From Gilliamella bombicola (GTDB lineage: Bacteria > Pseudomonadota > Gammaproteobacteria > Enterobacterales > Orbaceae), in NCBI RefSeq assembly GCF_900094945.1, contig NZ_FMAQ01000002.1, positions 1 through 64,000 on the forward strand: a stretch of DNA of 64,000 nucleotides, written 5' to 3'. The translations under genes were made by a program, and so were the position numbers. Under the pieces are notes generated by a model that saw nothing but the letters and a program-made list of their open reading frames with translations, was not told the origin of the DNA and ran no database searches. Shown here piece by piece: positions 48,199-57,554 of the stretch (position 1 is its first letter; each line of letters begins with the position of its first letter).

Positions 48199-48615
48199 TT
48201 ATTGTCCTACTCCTGTTGTATGATTTACTTTGTAATTAGAGTCTGAAAAAGAGTACCTATATACTGTTTTTGTACTATTATTATTAAAAAGAATTGTTAA
48301 TTGTTTATATTGAGCATCAGAATCACTTTTATTATAAAAAATTGAAACATATGGAATAGCAGCTAATGTAAGATCGTGTTTGCTATAAGTATAATGATAT
48401 GACCAAACTTCCTTACCACCATCAAAATATGTTGTTAATGGATCTCCAAATGTATCTCTTATTTGATTTTGAGTTGTTTTTCCTTCTTTTATTTTCGTTC
48501 TAATAGTTTCTTTTGTTTCGTTTTTTAAAATTGTCTGCCCTCCTTTAGTTGTACCCCCACACCCAGACAATAAAAAACCTGTGGCTAACACAATGCTAAT
48601 AAGTAATTTATTCAT
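48199..48615 (-). CDS. BamE/SmpA-fold lipoprotein
   Basis: 138 residues, lipobox LLSGCG. The segment TIRTKIKEGKTTQNQIRDTFGDPLT followed by GGKEVWSYHYT is the helix-helix-strand pattern of the SmpA/OmlA (BamE-like) fold, common in small envelope lipoproteins. It is not BamE itself by sequence. Role in the envelope unknown. Confidence 0.75.
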   Translation of the reverse strand: MNKLLISIVLATGFLLSGCGGTTKGGQTILKNETKETIRTKIKEGKTTQNQIRDTFGDPLTTYFDGGKEVWSYHYTYSKHDLTLAAIPYVSIFYNKSDSDAQYKQLTILFNNNSTKTVYRYSFSDSNYKVNHTTGVGQ

Positions 48616-48641
48616 TCTTAATTCCTTATAACATTTATTAA

Positions 48642-48914
48642 TTAATGCATAAATGTTAGCAATGTACTACCAACAATAATTAAAAATAAAAGCCAAATAG
48701 CAATACCAATAATTCCGCAAATAATTCCTGCTTTAGCAAACCCTAGGCCGTCTTTTTGGTTATTTATTACATCATTTTTACCTATTACACCCAGCACTAT
48801 TGCTATAATCCCGACAACTATGTTAAACCCAGCCATTGGAAGTATTATTGAAATAATACCGCACACCATTGACGATATTGATAAATAACTTGTTGCTTTT
48901 TTTTGTTGTTCCAT
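48642..48914 (-). CDS. DUF4190-like small membrane protein
   Basis: 90 residues with three hydrophobic segments: TSYLSISSMVCGIISIIL, IVVGIIAIVLGVIGKNDV and AGIICGIIGIAIWLLFLII, with GLGFAKAGIICG typical of DUF4190 proteins. First gene of the cluster. Function unknown. Confidence 0.72.
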   Translation of the reverse strand: MEQQKKATSYLSISSMVCGIISIILPMAGFNIVVGIIAIVLGVIGKNDVINNQKDGLGFAKAGIICGIIGIAIWLLFLIIVGSTLLTFMH

Positions 48915-49666
48915 TTTGTCTCCATAAAAATTTATTAAATTTAAGTAAAGGTTAAGTTAAAGAGGTTGATTATTATATTATGATCGGTTTTACAGATCAA
49001 TATATTATATTATAATAGGTTTTATCTATCATGATTAACTTTACTGATCGTTGTAATCTTTCAAATTTTTTTTAAAAGTAATAAGTTATGATGATAAGTA
49101 TAATAAAGCGACTAAGTGGTGTTTTTTATTCTATTAACTTATATTGGTATAAAAGTATTACTAGAAGTGAAAGCATTACCTATAATTTAATCAGGACAAC
49201 AGAACTACTAGATATTTTTCTATCTAGAAGGATAGGTACATCAATATGTAAGGAGTCATATAAAATAAAAAAAACAGCAGGTAAAAGTCATTTAATCTTG
49301 TTTTTAGAAGTAAAAGTGCAGGCTCGCATTTTAAAAATAAAAAGGCACTACAAAGTTCCTTATTTTTAGGTATAATAATTACTATTATATAGAAATAACG
49401 GATCTGTTTTGATATATGGTTTTGTTTTAATTTTATTGATAATCAATAAGTATTTTTAAAATAGAAGCCTAAGCTATCTAAAGATCTTTCTTTTCAAGCG
49501 TTAATAGCTATCTATCTTTACCTTTCTATCATAATTAATGATATCAAAATAAGGCAACAAAATATTGTTTTTATCTATTAACGTTCAACAGTTAATTAGA
49601 TATTGATTTCTCTAAAACTTTAATTTTAGATAGTCAGCTTTTTATTTGACGATTATAGGCATTAAT
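48915..49666. other. 752-bp AT-rich stretch without a supported gene
   Basis: The only frame of size (49088-49369, + strand) has no ribosome-binding site and no recognisable content. Near 48980-49040 the words TTATATTATGATCGG and TTATATTATAATAGG, each followed by TTTTA, repeat and may be operator-like. Nothing else seen. Confidence 0.5.
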
Positions 49667-49996
49667 ATGAACTCATATTTATTACTTTTTTTTGCAATTA
49701 TTTGTGAAGTTATTGCAACTTCTTCATTGAAACTATCTGATGGGTTTACCAATATCACTTATTCCATTATTACTATTTTGGGTTATAGTGCTTCGTTTTA
49801 TCTGCTCTCGTTAGCATTAAAAACCATTCCTGTTGGTATTGCATATGCTATCTGGTCTGGAATCGGAATTGTGTTAATAAGTTTAATTGCATGGATTTTT
49901 TTAAAACAAACATTGGATCTAGCTGCATTAATTGGCATGGGATTTATCATGCTTGGTGTTGTGATTATTAATTTATTTTCGAAAGTGGCACATTGA
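49667..49996 (+). CDS. emrE: SMR-family multidrug exporter EmrE
   Basis: 109 residues from ATG 49667, matching the E. coli EmrE start and length; the upstream TTG is rejected. Four membrane helices; the essential Glu14-equivalent is in [15 protein letters not shown], and [16 protein letters not shown] is the conserved second block. Proton-coupled exporter of quaternary cations, working as a dimer. Confidence 0.93.
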   Translation: MNSYLLLFFAIICEVIATSSLKLSDGFTNITYSIITILGYSASFYLLSLALKTIPVGIAYAIWSGIGIVLISLIAWIFLKQTLDLAALIGMGFIMLGVVIINLFSKVAH

Positions 49997-50274
49997 TTAA
50001 TCATTTATTAAAATCGTTGCTATCGCAGTAAATCTTAGTTGATCTGAGCTGTTTCCTTTTTATTGTCTCTAGGTATTTATCCTAATCAATATTATAAGGT
50101 AACTTTTTATTGCTGTAATACGATTAACAGCCTAGTGGTATTTCCCAAATTTTGTATATTTGTTATTTAAAGATAGTAGTTAATTCTGTGACTAAATTCT
50201 GAACTTCGCCAAAATATTAGATAGTGCTCACCTCTATCATTTTATCGTTTTTGTAATCAATCATTGTTTTCATG

Positions 50275-50389
50275 CACCATATCTCCCTCTATTCAAAACA
50301 CGAAAAACATATTAAGTTGCTATTTTTACTTACAAAAAATCTGTCAGAAAAGGTATTGATTTTATTTAAGTTTTTCTTGGTGTTTTTTT
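50275..50389 (+). repeat. Cassette leader repeat R1, including 37-bp repeat copy 8
   Basis: Shares CTCTATTCAAAACA, TTACAAAAAAT and the 37-bp core (50339-50375, ATCTGTCAGAAAAGGTATTG) with the leaders before the next two toxin cassettes. 49997-50274 has no supported gene. Confidence 0.75.
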
Positions 50390-51006
50390 GTGCTAGCCGT
50401 GGCGGTGATAGTCTCAGAAGCGAAAGACAAGAGCCAAAACCGCCTTGATACCGGCACAATCAGCTTTAGTGATATCAAAAACAAAGCGGATTTTAAAGTT
50501 AGCCATGTCTCGGTGAGTGGAGGCACCGGCGACCGGGCGCCCCGACGGCGTATCAAAACAGTGGAAAAGAGTCCAGCATAACGCATTCAGCGGTAGAAAA
50601 TGGGCAACTCATCATCCGTAATAAAGACGACCAAAAACAAGATATCAACGAACTAAGCCGAGATACCGAGCATGCGAATAACTCACTCAAACCGATATTT
50701 AACAAACAAAAAGAGCTAGACAAATTAGAATCGGTAGAGCTAGTTAAAGACATCGCTCAACAGGCAAAAGGAGTGATAAACAAATATGACCGCCTACAGG
50801 CGCAAAAAGAGGTAGATAAAAACAAGGAAGCGTTATCGAAAAAAGAAGCGGAGAAAGCCTATAATCAGTTAAGTGCGGAAGAGCAAGCACGGATTGATTT
50901 TAATAAATATTATGAAGACAATAAAGATTACTGGTATTCAGAGGCGGTAGACAGCCAATTACAAGCAAATATAATGAACGGACTGATTATAATTTTAATC
51001 GTTTAG
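50390..51006 (+). pseudogene. Frameshifted CdiA-type toxin C-terminal fragment (cassette 1)
   Basis: Begins [20 protein letters not shown] in one frame (50390-50581) and continues in another from about 50569 with THSAVENGQLIIRNKDDQKQ through to 51006. Both halves match the start of cassette 2, so an indel near 50500-50570 broke it. The tail (YNQLSAEEQARIDFNKYYED) does not contain the VENN region, so it is also deleted internally. No ribosome-binding site at the front, as expected for a promoterless cdiA tail. Confidence 0.75.
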
Positions 51007-51053
51007 AAGATCAAAACCATTCTACAGGTCAATTTTATTAATAGGGATAAATA

Positions 51054-51374
51054 ATGCAAGATTACATTCTTAAGCTAATAGATATTAATCTATCTTTATT
51101 CAGTTTAGAGTTAGATAAAAACTTTATTATTATGGAAATATTGAACATGGATAATGGAGATGAAGTTTGTACTATATTAATTAATAATATTATTGATCTA
51201 AAATATAAAAATAATATAGATGAACATAATATTTTACCTGCATATATAGGTGAACTTGAAATCTCAAAAAATCCTGAAACAGGGTATTATTATCTTAAGA
51301 TGCAAGGATGGATAGATATGACTTTAACTAGTTCAATATGTTCTATTAAATATCCAAGCAGTGATAATTTGTAG
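51054..51374 (+). CDS. Candidate immunity protein of decayed cassette 1
   Basis: 106 residues, acidic, no signal or membrane segment; not a family I recognise. It lies 48 bp after a CdiA-type tail, where immunity genes are found, so the role is inferred from position only. Confidence 0.5.
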   Translation: MQDYILKLIDINLSLFSLELDKNFIIMEILNMDNGDEVCTILINNIIDLKYKNNIDEHNILPAYIGELEISKNPETGYYYLKMQGWIDMTLTSSICSIKYPSSDNL

Positions 51375-51427
51375 TAACTCAAACTGATGATCAATCATAT
51401 TCTACGGGGCATTTTATGGAATAAATT

Positions 51428-51700
51428 ATGAAATATGAAGATATATGTTTAGGAACTATTGAGTTTAGTAATTTGGGATGTGATCTGATTTTTGACATAT
51501 GGAGTACTTGTGATGGGCATTCTTTACGAAAAATTCATTGTAAAAATGTGAAGGAATTTGAATGTAAAAATATGCTTGATGGTGAAGAGTTATTTGGTTC
51601 TTATATCGCACTCGTGAAAATAGAATCAAAAACTTTAATAATGGAGTCTGGAGAAGTGTGGATTAAGGTAATTAGCAATGAAATAACTTCCACTTTATAG
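51428..51700 (+). CDS. Second small orphan-immunity-like protein
   Basis: 90 residues: DICLGTIEFSNLGCDLIFDI, then WSTCDGHSLRKIHCKNVKEFECKNM. Cytoplasmic by composition. Unrecognised family; placement within the toxin-tail array suggests a leftover immunity gene. Confidence 0.45.
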   Translation: MKYEDICLGTIEFSNLGCDLIFDIWSTCDGHSLRKIHCKNVKEFECKNMLDGEELFGSYIALVKIESKTLIMESGEVWIKVISNEITSTL

Positions 51701-51781
51701 ATTAATAATTTCTAGTTAACCAGTAGAAAGTTTGTTTTTAAGTTACAAGTATTGAATAGCAAGTACAAGAATTAACCTATT

Positions 51782-51922
51782 TTATCCAACCTTAATAGTG
51801 AGTGTTGGGAAGAGGATGGGGCTGGCTTCATACATTGTGGTACGTACCCCACGGTGTAAAATCGCTTGTTGGATTGTGCCGCCGGTGCTTTGTCTGTGGT
51901 TGATTTGAGCTTGGAATGTATC
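51782..51922 (-). pseudogene. 46-codon remnant of an unrelated protein's C-terminus
   Basis: The minus strand carries an open stretch without a start, GGTIQQAILHRGVRTTMYEA followed by SPILFPTLTIKVG and a stop. It is more GC-rich than its surroundings and has a protein-like composition. I do not know the parent family. Confidence 0.3.
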
Positions 51923-51970
51923 TTAACCTGACAATTCTAACGTATATTATTGTATTCGTTATTAAAAAAA

Positions 51971-52205
51971 GTGACAGTTAATACTGTCACTAAATTCGAT
52001 AATTAATTTTTTAATTACTAATTTTGGCTTAGCATACATTTTAGCCATTATTATTTGTATGCGCCATTGTAGTAAATAAATCCTACTTGTTGCATTTCTT
52101 ATTGTGGCATATATCCCTCTATTCAAAACATAAAAAATACATTAACTCACTATTTTTATTTACAAAAAATTGGTCAGGAAAGGTGTTGATTTTATTTAAA
52201 TTTTT
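51971..52205 (+). repeat. Cassette leader repeat R2, including 37-bp repeat copy 9
   Basis: Starts with the perfect hairpin GTGACAGT-TAAT-ACTGTCAC (51971-51990) and ends with the 37-bp core at 52169-52205. Nearly the same ~225 bp recurs as R3 at 54454-54675, so R2 and R3 bracket the intact toxin/immunity unit as direct repeats. Confidence 0.8.
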
Positions 52206-53923
52206 TGTTGTTGTTTTTTGTGTTAGCCGTGGCGGTGATATCGTCAGAAGCGGAAGACAAGAGCCAAAACCGTCTAGACACGGGCACAATCAGCTTTAGT
52301 GATATTGAAAACAAAGCGGACTACAAAGTGAGTAGCAGCAGTGCAAGCGTTAGCTCGAGCGGTATGCCATCGATGCCAACCAGTCGCAACAAAAGCGAAA
52401 GTGAACGTTCGACCACGCATTCAGCGGTATCGGAAGGGACGATAATTATCCGCAACAAAGACGAACAAAAACAAGATATCAACGAGTTAAGTCGGGATAC
52501 GGAGCAGGCCAATAACGAGCTCAACCATATCTTTAACAAAGAGAAAGAGCAAGACATCATCGAGCAAACACAGTTAGTGAGTGAGATAGGTGGTGAAACG
52601 TTAACGATGCTCAACCATATAGACCGTATGCGAGCAGAATCAGAAGCGAAAAAAGCGGTTGAAAAGGAAAAAGAAAAAAATAAAAACAAGGGACTAACAG
52701 AAGAAGAACAACAAAAAATCTACGAAGAAGCTTACAAAGAAGCAATGAACCAAGGGATGTCGGCGATGGGCAGTAGCACCCGTCAAGGCATCGATATGGC
52801 CGTTAGCCTTATCAACGGCTTAATCAGTGGTGATATGACAGGGGCAGCCGCAGGGGCATTAGCACCAAAAATTGCTACAATTATCAAACAACAGACCGAA
52901 GGAAACACCGTTGCCAACACCGTCAGCCATGCCATACTCGGTGCGGTGGTTGCTGAGCTGCAAGGCAACTCTGCACTTGTGGGTGGCATGGGTGCAGCAA
53001 TGGGTGAGCGGGGTACTGAAGTTATTGCGGGGATCCTTTACCCTGATAAAGACATCAAAGACCTAAGCCAAGAAGAAAGACAAAAAATCAGCGCCCTATC
53101 ACAACTAGCGACTGGCCTTGCGATAGCTGCTGCCGGTGGTGATATCCAAGATATCAATACTGGCGTTGCTGCGGGGAAAAATGCGGTTGAGAATAATTCT
53201 GCAGCAATGCTAGCATGGGAGAATGAAACAAGACTCAATGAACAACTACAGCTTCTAGAATTATTTGATGGAGATGGTGAAAAAGTCAGTGCATATGTTC
53301 AAGGTGAAGGGAGAGGACAGCTTGACGGAGTTTTAGACGGAACTGCTAATACAGTATCAGGTATTATAGATACTATTATACATCCTATAGATACAGCTGT
53401 AGGTATGTATGAAGTGGTCACGAATTTAGATAAAGTTTATGATAATATAAAGGTTTCGGCAACTGAATGGCAAGAACTTTATGAATATGCTTTAGAACAT
53501 GATCCTGAATCAGCGGGTTATATGATTGGATATGCCCAAGGAAGAATTGGGAGTGAAATTACTGGTGGATTTGTGTTGGGAAATGCTGCTTCAAAAGTTG
53601 TTCAAAAGGTAGCCCAATTAAAAACCTTATCTGGAGTAGCTGATAAAATTATTGCTTATAATAGATCTGGTAGTAGCTTAAAAGCTGATCCATCGCATAG
53701 AGCAGCAAGCTTCATTACCAAAGAACAACTTAAAAAAGGTAAGGTATTTACAATAACAGGCGGTGATGGTGTTAAGCGAACCTTATTACAAACAGAAGGT
53801 TCTTTTAATGGTAAAAGTGGTATATTTGAATATATTATAGATCCTAAAACTCAAAATATTACACATCAACGGTTTATTTCAGGTGGTAAAATAAATGGTA
53901 AACCTAATCAGAAGGTTAAATAA
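52205..53923 (+). CDS. Orphan CdiA-type toxin tail with VENN pre-toxin domain (cassette 2)
   Basis: 572 codons, but the TTG start has no ribosome-binding site and the N-terminal export and stalk regions of a full CdiA are absent, so this is a tail module. Residues ~30-330 match the region preceding CdiA toxins: [59 protein letters not shown] and the VENN motif (residues 328-331). After it come ~240 residues of variable toxin, ending with [16 protein letters not shown]...GKSGIFEYI...[10 protein letters not shown] recall this end from other haemagglutinin-like toxins and suspect a nuclease, without proof. Followed two bases later by an immunity gene. Confidence 0.8.
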   Translation: MLLFFVLAVAVISSEAEDKSQNRLDTGTISFSDIENKADYKVSSSSASVSSSGMPSMPTSRNKSESERSTTHSAVSEGTIIIRNKDEQKQDINELSRDTEQANNELNHIFNKEKEQDIIEQTQLVSEIGGETLTMLNHIDRMRAESEAKKAVEKEKEKNKNKGLTEEEQQKIYEEAYKEAMNQGMSAMGSSTRQGIDMAVSLINGLISGDMTGAAAGALAPKIATIIKQQTEGNTVANTVSHAILGAVVAELQGNSALVGGMGAAMGERGTEVIAGILYPDKDIKDLSQEERQKISALSQLATGLAIAAAGGDIQDINTGVAAGKNAVENNSAAMLAWENETRLNEQLQLLELFDGDGEKVSAYVQGEGRGQLDGVLDGTANTVSGIIDTIIHPIDTAVGMYEVVTNLDKVYDNIKVSATEWQELYEYALEHDPESAGYMIGYAQGRIGSEITGGFVLGNAASKVVQKVAQLKTLSGVADKIIAYNRSGSSLKADPSHRAASFITKEQLKKGKVFTITGGDGVKRTLLQTEGSFNGKSGIFEYIIDPKTQNITHQRFISGGKINGKPNQKVK

Positions 53924-53925
53924 TC

Positions 53926-54405
53926 ATGAATTTTAATTTAAATAAAAATAAAATTTATCTAAATTGGAAAGATATTTCATGGGGATATCGGAATCATATT
54001 ATTGGCTGGAAAGATGTCATCAATTATGCAAATGATATGATTATTAATGGTAGTAGTAATCAAGATGTATTTGAACTATCAATGGTTAATTCCTCTAATA
54101 TTTTTAAGTTAGATGATTTATTGAATAAAATTGCTGGGTCTTTAGAGAATTATAGTAACGCAAAATGGTTATATATTTTGTTACTACAATTATATAATAT
54201 TCGTAATGACATTAAAGATCCATTAGGTGAAGTAGAAGCAATTTATGAAAATTTTGATTATCCTGAAGAAATAGAGTCTTTCGTGAGATACATGCCTGTA
54301 TCTAATGATTATGATCCTTCTAAGCATACTCAAGAGGAAAATGAAAAGCGGTTATATTTTAATTGGAAACAATATTTAGATAACCAAGAAAATATTTGGA
54401 AATAA
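53926..54405 (+). CDS. Immunity protein for the CdiA-type toxin (DUF2247-like)
   Basis: 159 residues, cytoplasmic, acidic. N-terminus IYLNWKDISWGYRNHIIGWKDVINYAN resembles the DUF2247 family as I remember it, which has been linked to immunity functions in polymorphic toxin loci. Two bases behind the toxin stop. Role inferred from family and position. Confidence 0.68.
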   Translation: MNFNLNKNKIYLNWKDISWGYRNHIIGWKDVINYANDMIINGSSNQDVFELSMVNSSNIFKLDDLLNKIAGSLENYSNAKWLYILLLQLYNIRNDIKDPLGEVEAIYENFDYPEEIESFVRYMPVSNDYDPSKHTQEENEKRLYFNWKQYLDNQENIWK

Positions 54406-54453
54406 AAAATGATTCTATCCCTATCCTAAATTTTGTATATTTACCAGTAAAAA

Positions 54454-54675
54454 GTGGCAGTTAATACTGTCACTAAATTTTATAATTAATTTTTACTTAG
54501 CATCACTTTAGGCATTATTATTTTTTATGCTCTATTGTAGTAAATAAAGCCTACTTGTTGCATTGCTTATTGTGGTATATCTCCTTCTCTTCAAAACATA
54601 AAAAAACACATTAAGTTACTATTTTTTACTTACAAAAAATTGGTCAGGAAAGGTATTGATTTTATTTAAGTTTTT
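54454..54675 (+). repeat. Cassette leader repeat R3, including 37-bp repeat copy 10
   Basis: Begins GTGGCAGT-TAAT-ACTGTCAC and ends with the 37-bp core (54639-54675). Direct repeat of R2. Confidence 0.8.
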
Positions 54676-54734
54676 TGTGGTGTTTTTGTGTCTTTTCTTT
54701 GTTAGCAAAGATGGCTTGAACTGTGAACAGAACC

Positions 54735-54850
54735 CCAGTCAGGAGTGGCTTAGGTACAGTGATAGCTGTCGAGGGTGGTGATATCTAAGGTGTGAATATA
54801 GGGGGCTGCAGATAAAAATTCAGTTGAGAATAATTTATTAAGTAATTAGG
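54735..54850 (+). pseudogene. Vestige of a third CdiA tail including VENN
   Basis: GATAGCTGTCGAGGGTGGTG (54761-54780) and ATTCAGTTGAGAATAATTTA (54818-54837) line up with the cassette 2 DNA coding for IAAAGGDI and VENN, but with a stop (TAA) and a frame change between. Only about 110 bases survive; nothing recognisable follows up to 54950. Confidence 0.65.
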
Positions 54851-54950
54851 TTTTCTCCCAAATTTAATATTCACCCCCAAAATAGTTTGGGAAAATATTG
54901 TTTTTTTAATTATGCCAAGGCTCTTTAAAATAGATTTATTGATCGAATGT

Positions 54951-55700
54951 CTAATCTATATAGTATTTTGTTTTTTCAAACCTACTAATGAATTGTTTTC
55001 TAAGCCATAATGCTATCATTCTTTTTTTCTTATCTTTTTTAAATAGCTTTTTTCTATACTCAGAACGTTGCTTGATGAGTGGTGCTCTATCAGTATGTAT
55101 TGATGAATTTAATAAATTCTTATCATTAGTTGTTATCAGACTGGGTAATGTTGCATATATTTTGATACCAGTACATAATTTCATTATTCTGAACATATCA
55201 GCTTCATAGCGAATAGGAAATAAAAATTTAATTAACTTTTTTGCGGTATCATGAGTGATGATATATCCATTGGCTCTCACTGCTCTTGTTACTTCAAAAA
55301 CCTCAAAACTATCTAAGTTAAATTTTTTGTTAACAAGATAGTGAAAATCGGCAGTTAACAAAAAAATACCTTTTTTAGTATTTTTAGCTTTAAAGCTATT
55401 TAAGAAATCGGGTAATTTTCTATCTAATACGGCATCGTCTTCGAGAATTAAGGCATAAGGTAAATTGTTTTGAATAATTTTTTTGTATATATTTAAGTGA
55501 CTGAGTGCACAGCCTATTTCACCCTTTGTTAAAAGGTTATTTGGATAATCGTAGACTGTATTTTGAATAAATGAATCGGATAAAGTATTGCCATCAATAG
55601 CATTGTAAATTTCAAAGTCTAGTTTTAATTTCTCGCATTCTTTTTTGATGTGTTCTCTTTTTTTTGATTCTTTTTCTAAATTTATTATAAAAATCTTCAT
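54951..55700 (-). CDS. Family 25 glycosyltransferase (LOS/LPS biosynthesis)
   Basis: 249 residues from ATG 55700, which has AAGG upstream; a longer start at 55739 is not needed. IFIINLEKESKKREHIKKEC at the N-terminus, AIDGNTL, LTKGEIGCALSHLNIYKKI and YALILEDDAVLD are GT25 (LgtB/LpsA type) motifs, with EDDA as the nucleotide-sugar and metal site. Probably adds a sugar to lipooligosaccharide. Sited next to the toxin array, an accessory spot, so surface sugar may vary between strains. Confidence 0.85.
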   Translation of the reverse strand: MKIFIINLEKESKKREHIKKECEKLKLDFEIYNAIDGNTLSDSFIQNTVYDYPNNLLTKGEIGCALSHLNIYKKIIQNNLPYALILEDDAVLDRKLPDFLNSFKAKNTKKGIFLLTADFHYLVNKKFNLDSFEVFEVTRAVRANGYIITHDTAKKLIKFLFPIRYEADMFRIMKLCTGIKIYATLPSLITTNDKNLLNSSIHTDRAPLIKQRSEYRKKLFKKDKKKRMIALWLRKQFISRFEKTKYYID

Positions 55701-55892
55701 TTGTTTACCTTTTTTATAATGATCTCCAAATTGTAACATACCAATAAAAACTTATTAACAAATGATCTACAAAAACAGATTACTTAAGTATATACTCTTT
55801 ATCAATTAAATTAGATTATCATGGGGTATGTTAGTTGTGAGTAATTTAGTTGTCGGTATTTATTTTCATCAATATTTTAAGGATCTTTTAGT

Positions 55893-56363
55893 ATGATTTT
55901 AGGTAATATTAATCATTTAAGGTTAGTTCCTTATTTACCTGCCAAAATAAAACAATCTATTGAATATATTAAAGACAACGTTAATATTAATACGCCTATA
56001 GGGCGTTATGATATTGATGGCGATAAGATGTTCTTTATGGTGTCTGATAGTCAAACGCGTCATATTTATGATGCTAAGCCGGAATATCATGAAAAATATA
56101 TCGATGTTCAGATTGTTCTGGAAGGGCAAGAGGGAATGGCTGTGAGCATGTTACCACCCTATACCAAAATGTTAGACAATAAATTGGCAGAAAACGATAT
56201 TGCTTTTGTCGAAACACCAAAAGAAGAAACCATGTTAATATTACAACAAAATGATTTTATTGTATTTTTACCCAATGAGGTACATAAGCCGCTTTGTTCT
56301 GTTGGTAATAAAATTGAAACAGTTCGCAAAGTTGTGGTGAAAATAGCACTGGATTATTTATAA
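55893..56363 (+). CDS. YhcH/YjgK/YiaL family protein
   Basis: 156 residues, cupin-like: PIGRYDIDGDKMFFMVSDSQTRHIYDAKPEYHEKYIDVQIVLEGQEGM with conserved His and Glu for metal, and VFLPNEVHKPLC. Members act in sugar acid or sialic acid catabolism (EbgC, NanQ). 24 bp before kdgK, so probably the same operon handling hexuronate-derived sugars. Confidence 0.87.
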   Translation: MILGNINHLRLVPYLPAKIKQSIEYIKDNVNINTPIGRYDIDGDKMFFMVSDSQTRHIYDAKPEYHEKYIDVQIVLEGQEGMAVSMLPPYTKMLDNKLAENDIAFVETPKEETMLILQQNDFIVFLPNEVHKPLCSVGNKIETVRKVVVKIALDYL

Positions 56364-56387
56364 TTAGATTAAGGATATAGGTATAAT

Positions 56388-57323
56388 ATGACGACAAATA
56401 TCGCTGTGATCGGCGAATGTATGATTGAATTGTCGATGAAACAAGATTCGACTACGCGTAGCTTTGGCGGTGATACGCTCAATACATCTGTTTATTTATC
56501 TCGTTTATTAAAAGGCAATAATTTTTCGATTCATTATGTGACAGGGCTTGGCACTGATCCTTTTAGTCAAGAGATGTTAGATAATTGGCAAAAAGAAAAT
56601 ATTCAAACTGATTTAGTGCAAAGAATGTCAGATAAGATGCCTGGTCTTTATTCTATTGTGACCGACGAGCTGGGCGAGCGCTCTTTTTATTATTGGCGTA
56701 ATGACGCTGCAGCTAAATTTTGGTTGCAAACAGCCGAAACAGATAAAATAACGCAGCAAATTGCACAGTGTGATTATGTGTATTTGAGTGGTATTAGTAT
56801 TGCTATTTTGGATGCTGAAAGTATTCTTAAATTATTAGATCTTTTAAAACGTGTTAAGGCCAATGGTGGTAAAGTTATTTTTGATAATAACTTTCGTCCA
56901 CGTTTATGGCGTAGCCTTGATTTGGCTCGTAGTGTTTATGCCGATATTCTTAGCGTTACCGATATTGCATTTTTGACGCTAGATGACGAAGATTTGTTAT
57001 GGGGTAAATTGCCTTATGAGCAAGTTATTGAGCGTACGAGGAAGTTTGGTGTGACTGAAATTGTTATTAAACGTGGTAGCGATAGTTGCATTATTGATTC
57101 AGCTGAAGGTCGTTTTGACGTTCCAGCGAATAAGATCCCAAAAGATAAAGTGATTGATACTACCGCTGCGGGAGATTCGTTTAGTGCGGGCTATCTTGGT
57201 GCGCGTTTAAGTGGAAGAAATCCTTCGCAGTCAGCGTCACAAGGCCATTTAGTTGCAGGTACGGTGATACAATATCGTGGTGCAATTATCCCTGTTGATG
57301 CTACTCCTACATTAATCGATTAA
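56388..57323 (+). CDS. kdgK: 2-dehydro-3-deoxygluconokinase
   Basis: 311 residues, PfkB-family kinase. ECMIELSMKQD and SFGGDTLNTSVYLSRLL at the start (sugar binding) and DTTAAGDSFSAGYLGA at the end (catalytic Asp and ATP site). KDG kinase makes KDPG for the Entner-Doudoroff aldolase. The family separates from other PfkB kinases by GGDTLNT. Followed by a terminator. Confidence 0.9.
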   Translation: MTTNIAVIGECMIELSMKQDSTTRSFGGDTLNTSVYLSRLLKGNNFSIHYVTGLGTDPFSQEMLDNWQKENIQTDLVQRMSDKMPGLYSIVTDELGERSFYYWRNDAAAKFWLQTAETDKITQQIAQCDYVYLSGISIAILDAESILKLLDLLKRVKANGGKVIFDNNFRPRLWRSLDLARSVYADILSVTDIAFLTLDDEDLLWGKLPYEQVIERTRKFGVTEIVIKRGSDSCIIDSAEGRFDVPANKIPKDKVIDTTAAGDSFSAGYLGARLSGRNPSQSASQGHLVAGTVIQYRGAIIPVDATPTLID

Positions 57324-57337
57324 TTTATATCAGTAAA

Positions 57338-57363
57338 AGACGGTCATTTATGACCGTTTTTTA
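57338..57363 (+). terminator. Terminator after kdgK
   Basis: GACGGTCAT / ATGACCGTT stem and T-run. Confidence 0.85.
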
Positions 57364-57554
57364 TTTTAATTTAGAAATAAGTGTTTCAGTTGATATTTTT
57401 GTCAAAAAAACTTAGGGAAGTTTATATTTTGGTGTAAAAATTATCAAATAGTGTATTTGCCTATATAGTAGTATATTTAATCGATTATTACTGTTATAAT
57501 ATACAGTTAAATTTCTATTCATTTTGTTTGAAAAACACACATAAGAAGAGATCT

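Noticed and set aside
49088-49369. 93-codon frame between the DUF4190 gene and emrE
   Set aside because: No ribosome-binding site, no domain, composition like the AT-rich spacer; may be chance.
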